Shown piece after piece: positions 1-8,467 of a DNA stretch of 64,000 bases; the stretch's first letter is position 1, and each line of letters begins with the position of its first letter. The position numbers and the translations under genes are program-made. The notes below the pieces were generated by a model that searched no databases, had not been told where the DNA came from, and saw only the letters and a program-made list of their open reading frames with translations. Where the stretch lies: positions 372,001 to 436,000 of the forward strand of contig NC_011297.1 of assembly GCF_000020965.1 (NCBI RefSeq), in the 5' to 3' direction. Origin of the DNA: Dictyoglomus thermophilum H-6-12 (GTDB lineage Bacteria > Dictyoglomota > Dictyoglomia > Dictyoglomales > Dictyoglomaceae).

Positions 1-423
1 GCTTATGGTGGATTTTTGGAGGAAAGTGATGAAGTATTTGAAAGAACATTTAAAGTGAACCTTTATGCTCCATATAAACTTGTAAAAGCAATGTTGCCAT
101 TTTTACTTAGAGGAAAAGAGCCAAGAATTATTAATACGAGTTCTGGGGCAGGTATTTTTGATGAAATAAGAAAAAAGTATGATATTGCAAGTTATAGACT
201 TAGTAAATTTGCATTAAATGGATTTACTATTATTCTTGCTAACGAACTCAAGGGCAAGATAGCAGTAAATGCTTTTGATCCTGGCTGGGTTAAGACGGAT
301 CTTGGAGGACCAAATGCTCCAGGATCTCCAGAGGATTCTGCAAGGGGAGCTCTTGCAGTAGTTACCTTGCCTTTTGAGGTTACAGGAAAGTTTTTTAAAG
401 ATGGAAGAGAAATAAACTTTTAA
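1..423 (+). CDS. Short-chain dehydrogenase/reductase, C-terminal part (cut by window start)
   Basis: The reading frame is open from base 1, so the N-terminal Rossmann part with its glycine-rich NAD(P) motif lies outside the window. What is visible is the second half of an SDR fold. It has the N-T-S-S catalytic-serine strand, followed by a Y-x-x-x-K active-site pair (SYRLSK), and then the P-G-W-V-x-T-D loop after strand 6, which is common in carbonyl-reductase-like SDRs. The family uses NAD(P)H to reduce carbonyls or oxidise alcohols; the substrate cannot be told. A TTG at 16 is in frame, but the frame continues upstream through residues typical of the family, so it is not the start. Confidence 0.85.
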   Translation, partial: AYGGFLEESDEVFERTFKVNLYAPYKLVKAMLPFLLRGKEPRIINTSSGAGIFDEIRKKYDIASYRLSKFALNGFTIILANELKGKIAVNAFDPGWVKTDLGGPNAPGSPEDSARGALAVVTLPFEVTGKFFKDGREINF

Positions 424-488
424 TTTAGATTTGTTTTGTTATAATATTTACTAAGGGAAATAAGGATAGAAGGGAAGGGGACTTTTAT

Positions 489-1484
489 ATGAAATTTCCT
501 TTGGGACAGGAGATTTATAAAAAGACGCCTGCGCCTCTTGTAAATTTAAAAGAGCTCATATCCTGGTTTAGGTTGGAAAAATTTAATGGGCTTTTGATGG
601 GGGAGACATCCAATATAATTACTGAAATTTTGGTTTATGATGGTAAAATTCCTAAGGCTTTTACAGAAAGAAATGGAGAAGTATTAGCAGAGGATTGTTC
701 GGCAATAGAGATATTTATAAATGATTATTTGGCAAGGGTTAGTTCTCTATCTCTTTTTTCTTATGATAAAGAGTTAATAACTCCTATCTTAATTTTATAT
801 TTTTCAACTCCTAATATACTCCATGAGGAAACCTATTTATTTGTTCCCGAAAGACTGATTGATGAAAGTAGGAAAGAGAATACTTTGTCTCATATTTTAA
901 TTGAGGATTTAGAGGATAAGGTGCATTTTCTCTTTTATAATGGAATTTTTAAAGGGTATTATTCTGAGAAGGACGGAGTTATTAGAGAAGATTTAAATTT
1001 TCTTTTTGAATTATTTAACAAGGGTAATACTTTTGTTAGCTTTTATCAGACATCCATTAAGGATTTTGAGAGATTAGATGTTTCGTCTTTAAAGTTTAGT
1101 TTTATTGAGGATGAAATTAACAAATGGGTGGAAAGGCTTTTGGAGTATGTTAACTTTATAATTGGATATTACGATGAGCATGGTATGCATGTGGAGAATC
1201 TCAATAGGGTTTTGGAGGGACTTAATATTTTATTTAATTCATTAGTATGTTTAGATAACAAATTTATCATTAAAAGGGAGATTATAGGTAGTTATGATGA
1301 AATTGAAAACGAAATTGTTGAACTTATAAAGAGGATAAATAAGGAGCTTTCAGATTTGTGGGGAAAGAAGTTTGTATATCAAAAGTATATCCAAGGTTAT
1401 AAGAGTTTTATGGAAAAGTATAAAAATGACAAGGTTATTATGGAGCTTCTTGATAGGATAAACCCAGAGAATATTGAGTTTTAG
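489..1484 (+). CDS. PATAN/DUF4388-like protein of unknown function
   Basis: 331 residues, no signal peptide or membrane segment. Residues about 20-80 (a loop ending in VYDGKIPKAF) and about 130-190 (FYNGIFKGYY) each resemble the small beta-rich 'N/D-G-x-I-x-x-A' core of PATAN (DUF4388) domains, so I read it as two diverged copies plus a helical C-terminal region. PATAN domains are usually found with bacterial signalling proteins. A TATAAT at 440-445 could be its promoter, and GAAGGGGA lies upstream of the ATG. The next gene, a membrane protein, starts 12 bases after its stop, so the two are probably co-transcribed. The family assignment is by eye and tentative. Confidence 0.55.
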   Translation: MKFPLGQEIYKKTPAPLVNLKELISWFRLEKFNGLLMGETSNIITEILVYDGKIPKAFTERNGEVLAEDCSAIEIFINDYLARVSSLSLFSYDKELITPILILYFSTPNILHEETYLFVPERLIDESRKENTLSHILIEDLEDKVHFLFYNGIFKGYYSEKDGVIREDLNFLFELFNKGNTFVSFYQTSIKDFERLDVSSLKFSFIEDEINKWVERLLEYVNFIIGYYDEHGMHVENLNRVLEGLNILFNSLVCLDNKFIIKREIIGSYDEIENEIVELIKRINKELSDLWGKKFVYQKYIQGYKSFMEKYKNDKVIMELLDRINPENIEF

Positions 1485-1496
1485 GGAGGAGTACTG

Positions 1497-2267
1497 ATGA
1501 GTATGAGTTTAGGAAAAAAGATTTCTATTTTTTTTGTTTTTCTTTTTTTAATTCCATTTTTCATTTTCTTATCTGTTGAATTTAGTAATTTTAAGAATGA
1601 GGCTTTATATCCTATCTTTTACCAGATATCAGAAGGTATTGCACTAATTATTGCTGTTTATTATTTCTTGAAAATTGAAAAGAAGTGGCGAGGATGGTTG
1701 GGTTGGTTTTTGGTTGTTTTGAGTTTGGTTTTTCTATTTATTGCTGATTCTATATGGAATTTTTATGCCATATTTAGAGGAGAAGAGGCACCTTTCCCAG
1801 GTATATCTGATATTTTTTATGTGCTTTTTTATGTTTTTGCCTTTGTTTTTCTTGTTTATTTTATAAGGCTTTTGAAGTTAGAATTTGATCCTTCAGAAAA
1901 GTTTTTTATTTCCATAATTTTTCTTGTAATTTTTGTACTTCTTCTCCAAGGTATTTTAATTTCTATCTTTGGGAGTAAAGAGATGGATTTTTGGGAAAAG
2001 TTTTTGAACATATTTTATATTTTAGGAGATTTTGTTCTTATACTACTTGCTTTTATGCTGTTAATGAAGCTTTGGGGAGGAAAGGTGGCTAAAAATTATA
2101 TTTATTTTGTTCTTGCTCTTTCTTTGACTACTATTGCGGATGTTATTTTTGTTTATATCTTTAAAAATTATGGAATCTCTAATTGGGCAGATCTCTTTTA
2201 TCTTGCTTCCTTTTTGCTTTTGGCATGTGCTATCATAAGTGAGAGTTTGTTACATATATCCAAATGA
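1497..2267 (+). CDS. Polytopic membrane protein, sensor-type 7-TM-like
   Basis: 256 residues almost entirely made of about seven or eight hydrophobic helices. The segment ADSIWNFY...PFPGISDIFY resembles the conserved signature of membrane sensor modules that in other bacteria sit in front of GGDEF or kinase domains. Here no output domain follows, so the protein may work with a separate partner, or be a receptor-only copy. GGGAGGA sits six bases before the ATG at 1497. Its end overlaps the region just upstream of the next gene. No ligand or function can be inferred. Confidence 0.55.
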   Translation: MSMSLGKKISIFFVFLFLIPFFIFLSVEFSNFKNEALYPIFYQISEGIALIIAVYYFLKIEKKWRGWLGWFLVVLSLVFLFIADSIWNFYAIFRGEEAPFPGISDIFYVLFYVFAFVFLVYFIRLLKLEFDPSEKFFISIIFLVIFVLLLQGILISIFGSKEMDFWEKFLNIFYILGDFVLILLAFMLLMKLWGGKVAKNYIYFVLALSLTTIADVIFVYIFKNYGISNWADLFYLASFLLLACAIISESLLHISK

Positions 2268-2290
2268 ATACTTTAGTTGAGGGGGTAAGT

Positions 2291-3604
2291 ATGAGAAAGA
2301 TTTTAATATTTTTATTACTTTTTCTATTTTTGACCATAGCTTATGCTCAAGAGGATGAAAAGGTAATCGCAGAAAAGTTTATTAATTTATTGGTAAGCGG
2401 CAAATATGATGAGGCAGTAAATTTGTTTGATCCTTCTGTAAAACCCATGATTCCTGCGGATAAGTTGGAAGAGGTATGGAAATCTCTTGAGAAGCAGGTA
2501 GGAAGTTTTAAAAGCATATTAGGCTATAGGACCCAAGAATCAGGAGGATATAAAATAGTTTTTGTTACTTGTGAATTTAATGCAATGGACATAGATGTGA
2601 GGCTTGTTTTTGCTAATAATAAAATAGTAGGTATGTTTTTCCAGCCTGCTCCTCCTCGCAAATCCTATACTCCTCCATCCTATGTGGATGTTAATTCTTT
2701 CGTGGAGGAGGATGTTAAGATTGGAAAGGAGTTTCCTCTTTCTGGAAAACTTGTAATTCCAAAGGGTAAAGGTCCTTTCCCTGTGATTATTTTGGTCCAT
2801 GGGAGTGGTCCTAATGATATGGATGAGAGTATAGGACCTAATAAACCTTTTAGAGATATTGCTTGGGGGCTTGGAACTTTAGGCATAGCAACCTTGAGGT
2901 ATGACAAAAGAACAAAAGTTTATCCTGAGAAGTTTAGTGAATATAAGGATGGGTTTACAGTTTGGGAAGAAGTTATAGAGGATGTGCTTTTTGCTATAGA
3001 ATTTTTAAAGAATAGGGAAGATATTGATAAAAGTAAAATATTTGTTTTGGGGCATAGCCTTGGAGGAATGTTGGCTCCAAGAATTGCAACCTATACTAAA
3101 GATTTGGCAGGATTGATAATAATGGCAGGTCCTACAAGGCCTTTAGAAGACTTAATTCTTGAGCAAACAGAATATCTTTCTAATATTGACGGAAATATTG
3201 ATGAGAACGAGAAAGCTCAACTTGATGTCATAAAAGGTGAGATCCAAAAAATTAAAGATCCTAATCTTTTAGAAAAATATCCACCTAATTTAATGATTCT
3301 TGGAGCACCCGTTAAATATTGGGCTGATCTTAAGAGTTATGATCCTTTGCTAACTCTTTCCAATTTAGAGATTCCTGCATTAATTCTTCAGGGTGAAAGA
3401 GATTATCAGGTAACTTTAAAAGATTTTGAGGGGTGGAGTAGGCTTTCTTCTTTGGAGAGGATTACTCTTAAGCTATATCCAAAACTAAATCATCTTTTTA
3501 TGGAAGGAGAAGGAAAGAGTATTCCTCAGGAGTACTATGTGGAAGGGCATATTCCTGAGTATGTAATAAAAGATATTGCTGAGTGGATAAAGTCTTTAAA
3601 ATAG
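2291..3604 (+). CDS. Exported alpha/beta hydrolase with N-terminal DUF3887-like domain
   Basis: About 437 residues from the ATG at 2291, chosen because GAGGGGG lies just before it and because it begins directly with a signal peptide (MRKILIF..., cleavage near AYA-QE). An ATG at 2264 has no ribosome site. Residues about 20-110 look like the small alpha+beta DUF3887 domain often fused to hydrolases. The catalytic domain shows the oxyanion H-G-S-G-P motif, the nucleophile elbow G-H-S-L-G-G near residue 255, an acid in GERDYQ and a late His in KLNHLF. It is probably a secreted esterase or peptidase-like hydrolase; the substrate is unknown. Confidence 0.85.
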   Translation: MRKILIFLLLFLFLTIAYAQEDEKVIAEKFINLLVSGKYDEAVNLFDPSVKPMIPADKLEEVWKSLEKQVGSFKSILGYRTQESGGYKIVFVTCEFNAMDIDVRLVFANNKIVGMFFQPAPPRKSYTPPSYVDVNSFVEEDVKIGKEFPLSGKLVIPKGKGPFPVIILVHGSGPNDMDESIGPNKPFRDIAWGLGTLGIATLRYDKRTKVYPEKFSEYKDGFTVWEEVIEDVLFAIEFLKNREDIDKSKIFVLGHSLGGMLAPRIATYTKDLAGLIIMAGPTRPLEDLILEQTEYLSNIDGNIDENEKAQLDVIKGEIQKIKDPNLLEKYPPNLMILGAPVKYWADLKSYDPLLTLSNLEIPALILQGERDYQVTLKDFEGWSRLSSLERITLKLYPKLNHLFMEGEGKSIPQEYYVEGHIPEYVIKDIAEWIKSLK

Positions 3605-3625
3605 GGGAGGAATTATTTCCTCCCC
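3604..3625. terminator. Hairpin between convergent genes
   Basis: A 9-bp perfect stem (GGGGAGGAA / TTCCTCCCC) with a 4-base TTAT loop begins at the stop codon of the hydrolase and ends just before the stop of the convergent GH127 gene. There is no long T-run, so termination strength is uncertain, but the position suits both genes. Confidence 0.65.
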
Positions 3626-3631
3626 CTTAAG

Positions 3632-5485
3632 TTAAGCCTTTCTTATCCAAACTTGCATTGGTCCCTGTTCTCTATTGGCCCATGCATAATATGGTATGGC
3701 TGTAAATTCGACCTCATTTCTTTTTAGTCTTAAATCTTCTATTGGTAGATATAAATTTTTCTCCCAAATATCTTTTTCAGGAATATAACCTTTTCCTTTT
3801 ATTACTACTAAGCCCTTTAAATTTTCTGAGTATATTGATTTTAGTTCTTTTTCTGTATCAATCTCTAAGTCAAAAATAGGAAAATTGTTATCTGCTTGTT
3901 CTATGCAGTATACGATAGGGCCTCTTTTTATTGCTACTCTTCCTACATTATCTTTTACCTTTGGATTAGAGATTATAACTTCTGGTTTCATGTTTAAGCT
4001 TAGTTTTACTCTATCGCCTTTCTCCCAGTTTCTTTCAAGTTTGGCATATCTATTTATTATTTCAGGTTTTTCTTCGTGATTGTTTACCAATATGGAATAT
4101 TCTTTTACCCATCCTGGAATTCTTAAAAATAGGGAAAATTTGGCATTACTATTTACTGTTATGTTAATGTCTCCATCCCATGGGTAATTTGTTTTTACGT
4201 CTAATTCTATCACATTGTTATTCCACTCTATCTTAGCGCTATTTTCGGTATATAAATGCATCCATATACCATCATAGGATTTTGTATATACATATCCAGG
4301 GAGGCTTGCAATAAGTCTTGCAATGTTTGGAGGACAGCAAGCACAAGCAAACCATTTTTGTCTTCTGTGTTTTCCATTGTCAGAAAGAGGATTTACATAA
4401 AAGTAGTGCATGCCATCTAAGGATATTCCAGAAAGAAGACCATTATAAAGGGTTTGTTCCATAATGTCTGCAAACCTTCCCTCAGGCATTGCAAAAAGCA
4501 TTCGGTAATTCCACATGAAGCTTGCAATAGCTGCACAGGTTTCTGCATAAGCTGTCTCGTTAGGAAGTTCATAATCCTCTCCAAAGGCTTCTCCCTCATA
4601 TCTTGCTCCAGCTCCACCTGTAATATACATCTTTCTCTCTGTAAAGCTATGCCATAGTCTTTCTAAGGCCTCTAATATACTTCTATCTCCTATTTCTAAA
4701 TAAAGATCCGTTGCTCCACAATTTAAATAAAGAGACCTCACAGCATGTCCTACTATCTCGTCTAAATCTCTAAAGGGTTTATGATCTATATGATACAAAT
4801 CCCCTCCCACAAGGCCTTTTCCTCTTTCGTCTATAAAAAATCTTGCTAACCCTAAATATTTGTAATCTCTTGTCTCTCGAAATAGTTCTACAAGAGCCAT
4901 CTCAATTTCAGGATGTCCACAAGTGCCTTCTTTTTTTCCTGGACCAAAGACCGAATTAATGTGATCTGCAAATTTGATTGCTACCTCAAGCAAATTGGTC
5001 TTTCCCGTTGCTCTATGATGAGCTATACCTGCTTGAATAAGATGTCCTGCACAGTATAGCTCATGCATGTCTTTTAAATTTGTCCATCTTTCTTTCTTCT
5101 TTTCAAAAGTAAAATAAGTATCAAGGTATCCATCTTCGTCTTGTGCAGATTTAATTTCCTCAATCACTTGATCTAACAGTTTATCTAATTGATCATCCCA
5201 TTCCCACATTAAGGAATAGGATGCTGCCTCAACCCATTTGTAAACATCAGTATCGTTAAAAAAGAATCCAAAATAATCTCCTTGTGCTTTTCCTGCTGCT
5301 CTTCTAAAATTGAAAAGTCTCTGGGTTTGTTCTAAGAGTTCATATTGAGTCGGAATGGTTACTTCTTTTATTGTTCTCATTCTTTCTGCAAGAAGTCCCT
5401 TGGTTATTCTTACTTCCGATACGGCTACAGGAAGCAACTTTGAATGAGGACTATTGGTAGTATTTATTAAGAATGTATTAGGCAT
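3632..5485 (-). CDS. Glycoside hydrolase family 127 (beta-L-arabinofuranosidase type)
   Basis: 617 residues, no signal peptide, so probably cytoplasmic. It has the GH127 (formerly DUF1680) layout: an (alpha/alpha)6 barrel with YAETC around residue 315, then CACCPPN at 381-387, then beta-rich C-terminal domains. In the Bifidobacterium HypBA1 enzyme the zinc site and nucleophile are a Glu-x-Cys pair plus two adjacent cysteines; here Glu315, Cys317, Cys383 and Cys384 have the same spacing. The family removes terminal beta-L-arabinofuranose. GGAGGAATAAATT precedes the ATG, and the gene starts 3 bases after the stop of the GH42 gene, so the two act together on plant-type oligosaccharides. Confidence 0.9.
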   Translation of the reverse strand: MPNTFLINTTNSPHSKLLPVAVSEVRITKGLLAERMRTIKEVTIPTQYELLEQTQRLFNFRRAAGKAQGDYFGFFFNDTDVYKWVEAASYSLMWEWDDQLDKLLDQVIEEIKSAQDEDGYLDTYFTFEKKKERWTNLKDMHELYCAGHLIQAGIAHHRATGKTNLLEVAIKFADHINSVFGPGKKEGTCGHPEIEMALVELFRETRDYKYLGLARFFIDERGKGLVGGDLYHIDHKPFRDLDEIVGHAVRSLYLNCGATDLYLEIGDRSILEALERLWHSFTERKMYITGGAGARYEGEAFGEDYELPNETAYAETCAAIASFMWNYRMLFAMPEGRFADIMEQTLYNGLLSGISLDGMHYFYVNPLSDNGKHRRQKWFACACCPPNIARLIASLPGYVYTKSYDGIWMHLYTENSAKIEWNNNVIELDVKTNYPWDGDINITVNSNAKFSLFLRIPGWVKEYSILVNNHEEKPEIINRYAKLERNWEKGDRVKLSLNMKPEVIISNPKVKDNVGRVAIKRGPIVYCIEQADNNFPIFDLEIDTEKELKSIYSENLKGLVVIKGKGYIPEKDIWEKNLYLPIEDLRLKRNEVEFTAIPYYAWANREQGPMQVWIRKA

Positions 5486-5488
5486 AAT

Positions 5489-7540
5489 TTATTCCTCCAA
5501 TATTAAAACCTCTTTTGGATGTAAATCAATTAATCCTTCTAACTCTCTTCCAGAAAGTAGATCTTTCTTTTTTGGGCCTATATTTATGGTTTTTGTCTCT
5601 TCCGAGTGGTTTAATACAAAGGTGAAGGTTTTTCCATTTTTTATCCTTTGGGTAATCTCTATTCCATAAGGTACATCTTTTAAAATTGGCTCTATTTGAT
5701 GTATTTTTGATAGATACCTTACAAACTCTTTTAAGAACTCATTAGATGGAAAGGTACCGATATAGTAGGCATAACCATTTCCATATTTATTCACTGTTAT
5801 ACAAGGTTGTTCCTTATAATAATCTTTACTGTAAACCCCAATTGCCTTTGCAGTGCTATCCTCTAAATGAATTACATCAAATACTAAGTTGCATTCGTAT
5901 TTTTCCTTTGTAAATTCTTTCCTATATTCATCTTGTATAATGATCTCGTTTTTCATTTCAGGGGGAAGAGCATCGAATTCTTCTACCCAAATTCCCAGAA
6001 GATCTCTTAAGGGTTTTGGATATCCGCCAAGATAAACTAAATCATTCTCATCTACAAGTCCACTTAGAGTTGTGGTTACAAAAATTCCACCTTTTCTTAC
6101 ATAATCTTTTATCTTTTCGGCCCATTCTTCCTTTACCATGTATAAGAGAGGCGCAATAATCAATTTATATTTTTCAAAATTATCCTCAATTCCTATAACA
6201 TCTACTCCTAAGGTATTTTCAAATAATGCTCTAAAGTATTTTTCTACTCCTTCTACGTAATTTATAGCAGTACTTGGACCTTGAGAGTTCTCAAGAGCCC
6301 ACCAATTTTCCCAATCAAATATCACTGCTGTTTGTGATTTTACTCTACTTCCAAGAAGCGTATCACCTAATTTATGTAATTCTTCTCCTAACTCTTTCAC
6401 CTCTTTAAATACCCTTGTATTTTCATGTCCTGCATGGGATATTACTGCACCATGGAATTTTTCAGGTCCACCTTTAGATTGCCTAAGTTGGAAGAACATC
6501 ACAGTATCTGCTCCATGAGCTACAGCTTGATAACTTTGAAGTCTCATAACTTTTGGCCTTTTGATATAACAATAAGGCTGCCAATTGGTTTGACTTGGGG
6601 TTTGCTCCATAAGCATAAAGGGCTCTCCTTGTTTTAGCCCTCTCATAAGGGAGTGCCTGAAGGCTATATTTACGTAATCATCGGTAAGATAGGGGTAACT
6701 ATCCCAAGAGACCACATCCATATGCTTTGCCCATTCAAAGTAATTTAGGGGTTTAAAAGCTCCCATGAGATTTGTAGTTACAGGTATGTCAGGATTATAT
6801 TTCTTAATAATGTTGTATTCGTTTAGATAGCATTCTAAAATACTTTCTGACATAAAGCGATAGTAATCAAGGACCATTCCCTGTGCTACAGTAGATAATT
6901 TCCCTGTCCACCAATGATGAAACATGACACTTCTTAGGGTAGGGGCATTAATTTCATTCCAATCGTAGAAGGTCTGGCTCCAGAATGTAGTGTACCATCT
7001 TTTGTTCAATTCCTCTAAAGTTCCATATTTCTTTTTTAGCCAATCTCTAAACTCTTTTACACAATTTTCACAGAAACAATATGTTCCATATTCATTGGCA
7101 ATATGCCATACAAGTACTCCTGGATGATTGGCGTATCTTTCTGCAAGTTTTTCTACGAGCTTTCCTGCAAAGTACCTGTATATTTTGCTATTAGGGCAGA
7201 AATTTACTCTTCCTCCATGTTCTCTTTTATGTCCATTGATATCTACAGGGAGAATTTCAGGATATTTTACCGACATCCAATGAGGCTGAGAGGCTGTAGA
7301 AGTAGCAAGACATATGTATATACCATTTTTCCATAGATTATCTATAATTTCGTCTAACATGGAAAAATCATAGACATCTTCTGAGGGTTGTAAAAGTGAC
7401 CAGGAAAAGACATTTACTGTGGCAATATTTATCTTTGCGAGTTTAAATAGTCTAATATCTTCTTTCCATACTTCTTTGTCCCACTGTTCAGGATTGTAAT
7501 CTCCACCGTACCAAATATACGGTAATTTGGGATTTATCAT
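5489..7540 (-). CDS. Glycoside hydrolase family 42 beta-galactosidase
   Basis: 683 residues, no signal peptide. The N-terminal TIM barrel carries the acid/base Glu150 in HIANEYG and the nucleophile Glu312 in LMEQTPS. Cys115, Cys155, Cys157 and Cys160 reproduce the zinc-binding cluster of thermophilic GH42 enzymes. A beta-galactosidase trimerisation domain and a small C-terminal beta domain follow. The enzyme should hydrolyse terminal beta-D-galactosides, or alpha-L-arabinosides in some members. AAGGAGGT precedes the ATG, and a separate promoter lies in the 61-base gap after the permease remnant, so expression does not depend on that broken gene. Confidence 0.93.
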   Translation of the reverse strand: MINPKLPYIWYGGDYNPEQWDKEVWKEDIRLFKLAKINIATVNVFSWSLLQPSEDVYDFSMLDEIIDNLWKNGIYICLATSTASQPHWMSVKYPEILPVDINGHKREHGGRVNFCPNSKIYRYFAGKLVEKLAERYANHPGVLVWHIANEYGTYCFCENCVKEFRDWLKKKYGTLEELNKRWYTTFWSQTFYDWNEINAPTLRSVMFHHWWTGKLSTVAQGMVLDYYRFMSESILECYLNEYNIIKKYNPDIPVTTNLMGAFKPLNYFEWAKHMDVVSWDSYPYLTDDYVNIAFRHSLMRGLKQGEPFMLMEQTPSQTNWQPYCYIKRPKVMRLQSYQAVAHGADTVMFFQLRQSKGGPEKFHGAVISHAGHENTRVFKEVKELGEELHKLGDTLLGSRVKSQTAVIFDWENWWALENSQGPSTAINYVEGVEKYFRALFENTLGVDVIGIEDNFEKYKLIIAPLLYMVKEEWAEKIKDYVRKGGIFVTTTLSGLVDENDLVYLGGYPKPLRDLLGIWVEEFDALPPEMKNEIIIQDEYRKEFTKEKYECNLVFDVIHLEDSTAKAIGVYSKDYYKEQPCITVNKYGNGYAYYIGTFPSNEFLKEFVRYLSKIHQIEPILKDVPYGIEITQRIKNGKTFTFVLNHSEETKTINIGPKKKDLLSGRELEGLIDLHPKEVLILEE

Positions 7541-7566
7541 AGAGCTACCTCCTTGTTTTTTTAATG

Positions 7567-7596
7567 ATAATAGACCAAATTGTAGGTTAATGTAAA
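7567..7596 (-). promoter_or_regulatory. Sigma-70-type promoter for the GH42-GH127 operon
   Basis: On the minus strand, TTTACA (7591-7596) and TATTAT (7567-7572) are separated by 18 bases, with the GH42 ATG about 27 bases further on. The match is by eye; no start site is mapped. Confidence 0.5.
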
Positions 7597-7601
7597 GATT
7601 T

Positions 7602-8084
7602 TTATTGCTTCATTGACCCTAATATACTTTGTATGAAGTAATTTTGTAAAGTGAAGAATACTATAATCATAGGTAGTGTTGCTATAACTACTGCAGTCAT
7701 TATTACACCAAAATCTGGGGTATAACCAGAGGCTAATGTGGATATAAGTAGAGTCATAGTCTTTTTATTTTCGCTTTGTAATATTACTAAAGGCCATAGA
7801 TAAGAGTTCCAGCTATTCATGAAAGACCAAATAGCCCCAGCAGCATAGGCTGATCTCATGGATGGAAAAACAATAGAGAAAAATATTTTTAGTTCGTTTG
7901 CTCCATCGACTCTTGCTGCCATAATGATTTCTTTAGGATACATTTTGAAGTTCTGTCTGAAGAAGAAGATGAGAAATACTGAGGAGAGCATGGGAAGGAT
8001 TACTCCCCAGTGAGAATCAATCAGATTAAAGGAAGTCATTAGTTTAAATAGTGGAACCATAAGGGCTGCAAAGGGAATCATCAT
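7602..8084 (-). pseudogene. C-terminal remnant of a MalG-type sugar ABC permease
   Basis: The 160 residues match the second half of carbohydrate ABC permeases of the MalG/UgpE class (usual length about 270-290). They include the cytoplasmic coupling loop AARVDGANELK...FP that docks on the ATPase, and the terminal helices. The first ~115 residues, including the N-terminal helices, are missing. A TAA stands three codons before the first Met, and no permease-like sequence appears in any frame up to 8190, so this looks like a deletion rather than a single frameshift. The usual binding-protein and partner-permease genes are absent too. It was probably part of an importer feeding the adjacent GH42/GH127 enzymes; whether a stub protein is made is unknown. 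Confidence 0.8.
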
Positions 8085-8139
8085 AACCTTTTATAATCTA
8101 ATACTATGTTTTATACTATTCATTAAATTCATTAATAAA

Positions 8140-8169
8140 TTGACTTCACAAATATGCATACTCTATAAT
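8140..8169 (+). promoter_or_regulatory. Promoter of the sulfur operon
   Basis: TTGACT at 8140-8145 and TATAAT at 8164-8169 are 18 bases apart. Transcription would begin near 8176, giving a leader of about 33 bases before the ATG at 8209. Confidence 0.6.
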
Positions 8170-8208
8170 ATATATCGTTAAATTTTTAACAATTTGGAGG
8201 TGATTCTC

Positions 8209-8445
8209 ATGGATGTAAAGCCCAACTACACTCTTGATGTGAGAGGAGAGGTGTGCCCAGTTCCCGATGTGGAGACCAAAAGAAAGTTAAAGACAATGCA
8301 GTCTGGAGAGGTTCTTGAAGTGCTTATTGATTATCCCCTTTCAAAGGAAAGGATTCCTCAAGGAGTTAAAGAAGTAGGAGGAGAAGTTTTAGCTATTGAA
8401 GAGATTGGACCAAGTGAGTGGAGAATTTTAATTAAAAAATTATAA
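8209..8445 (+). CDS. TusA/SirA-family sulfur carrier protein (TsuB-like)
   Basis: 78 residues from the ATG at 8209, placed by GGAGGTG 8 bases upstream. It has the TusA signature near the N-terminus, Cys-Pro-x-Pro with Cys16, which carries a persulfide in this family, and the compact beta-alpha-beta-alpha-beta-beta length. It sits 22 bases before a YeeE/YedE transporter gene. In thiosulfate-uptake systems a TusA-like protein (TsuB/YeeD) accepts or processes the imported sulfur, and the pairing here points to that role. It is the first gene of a six-gene operon together with DsrE/F/H proteins, which receive sulfur from TusA in other bacteria. Confidence 0.88.
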   Translation: MDVKPNYTLDVRGEVCPVPDVETKRKLKTMQSGEVLEVLIDYPLSKERIPQGVKEVGGEVLAIEEIGPSEWRILIKKL

Positions 8446-8467
8446 ATGAAAAGGGAGGGATTTATTG

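Noticed and set aside
8085-8200. N-terminal half of the permease in another frame
   Set aside because: All three minus-strand frames give short, stop-rich peptides without permease features, so deletion rather than frameshift is inferred.
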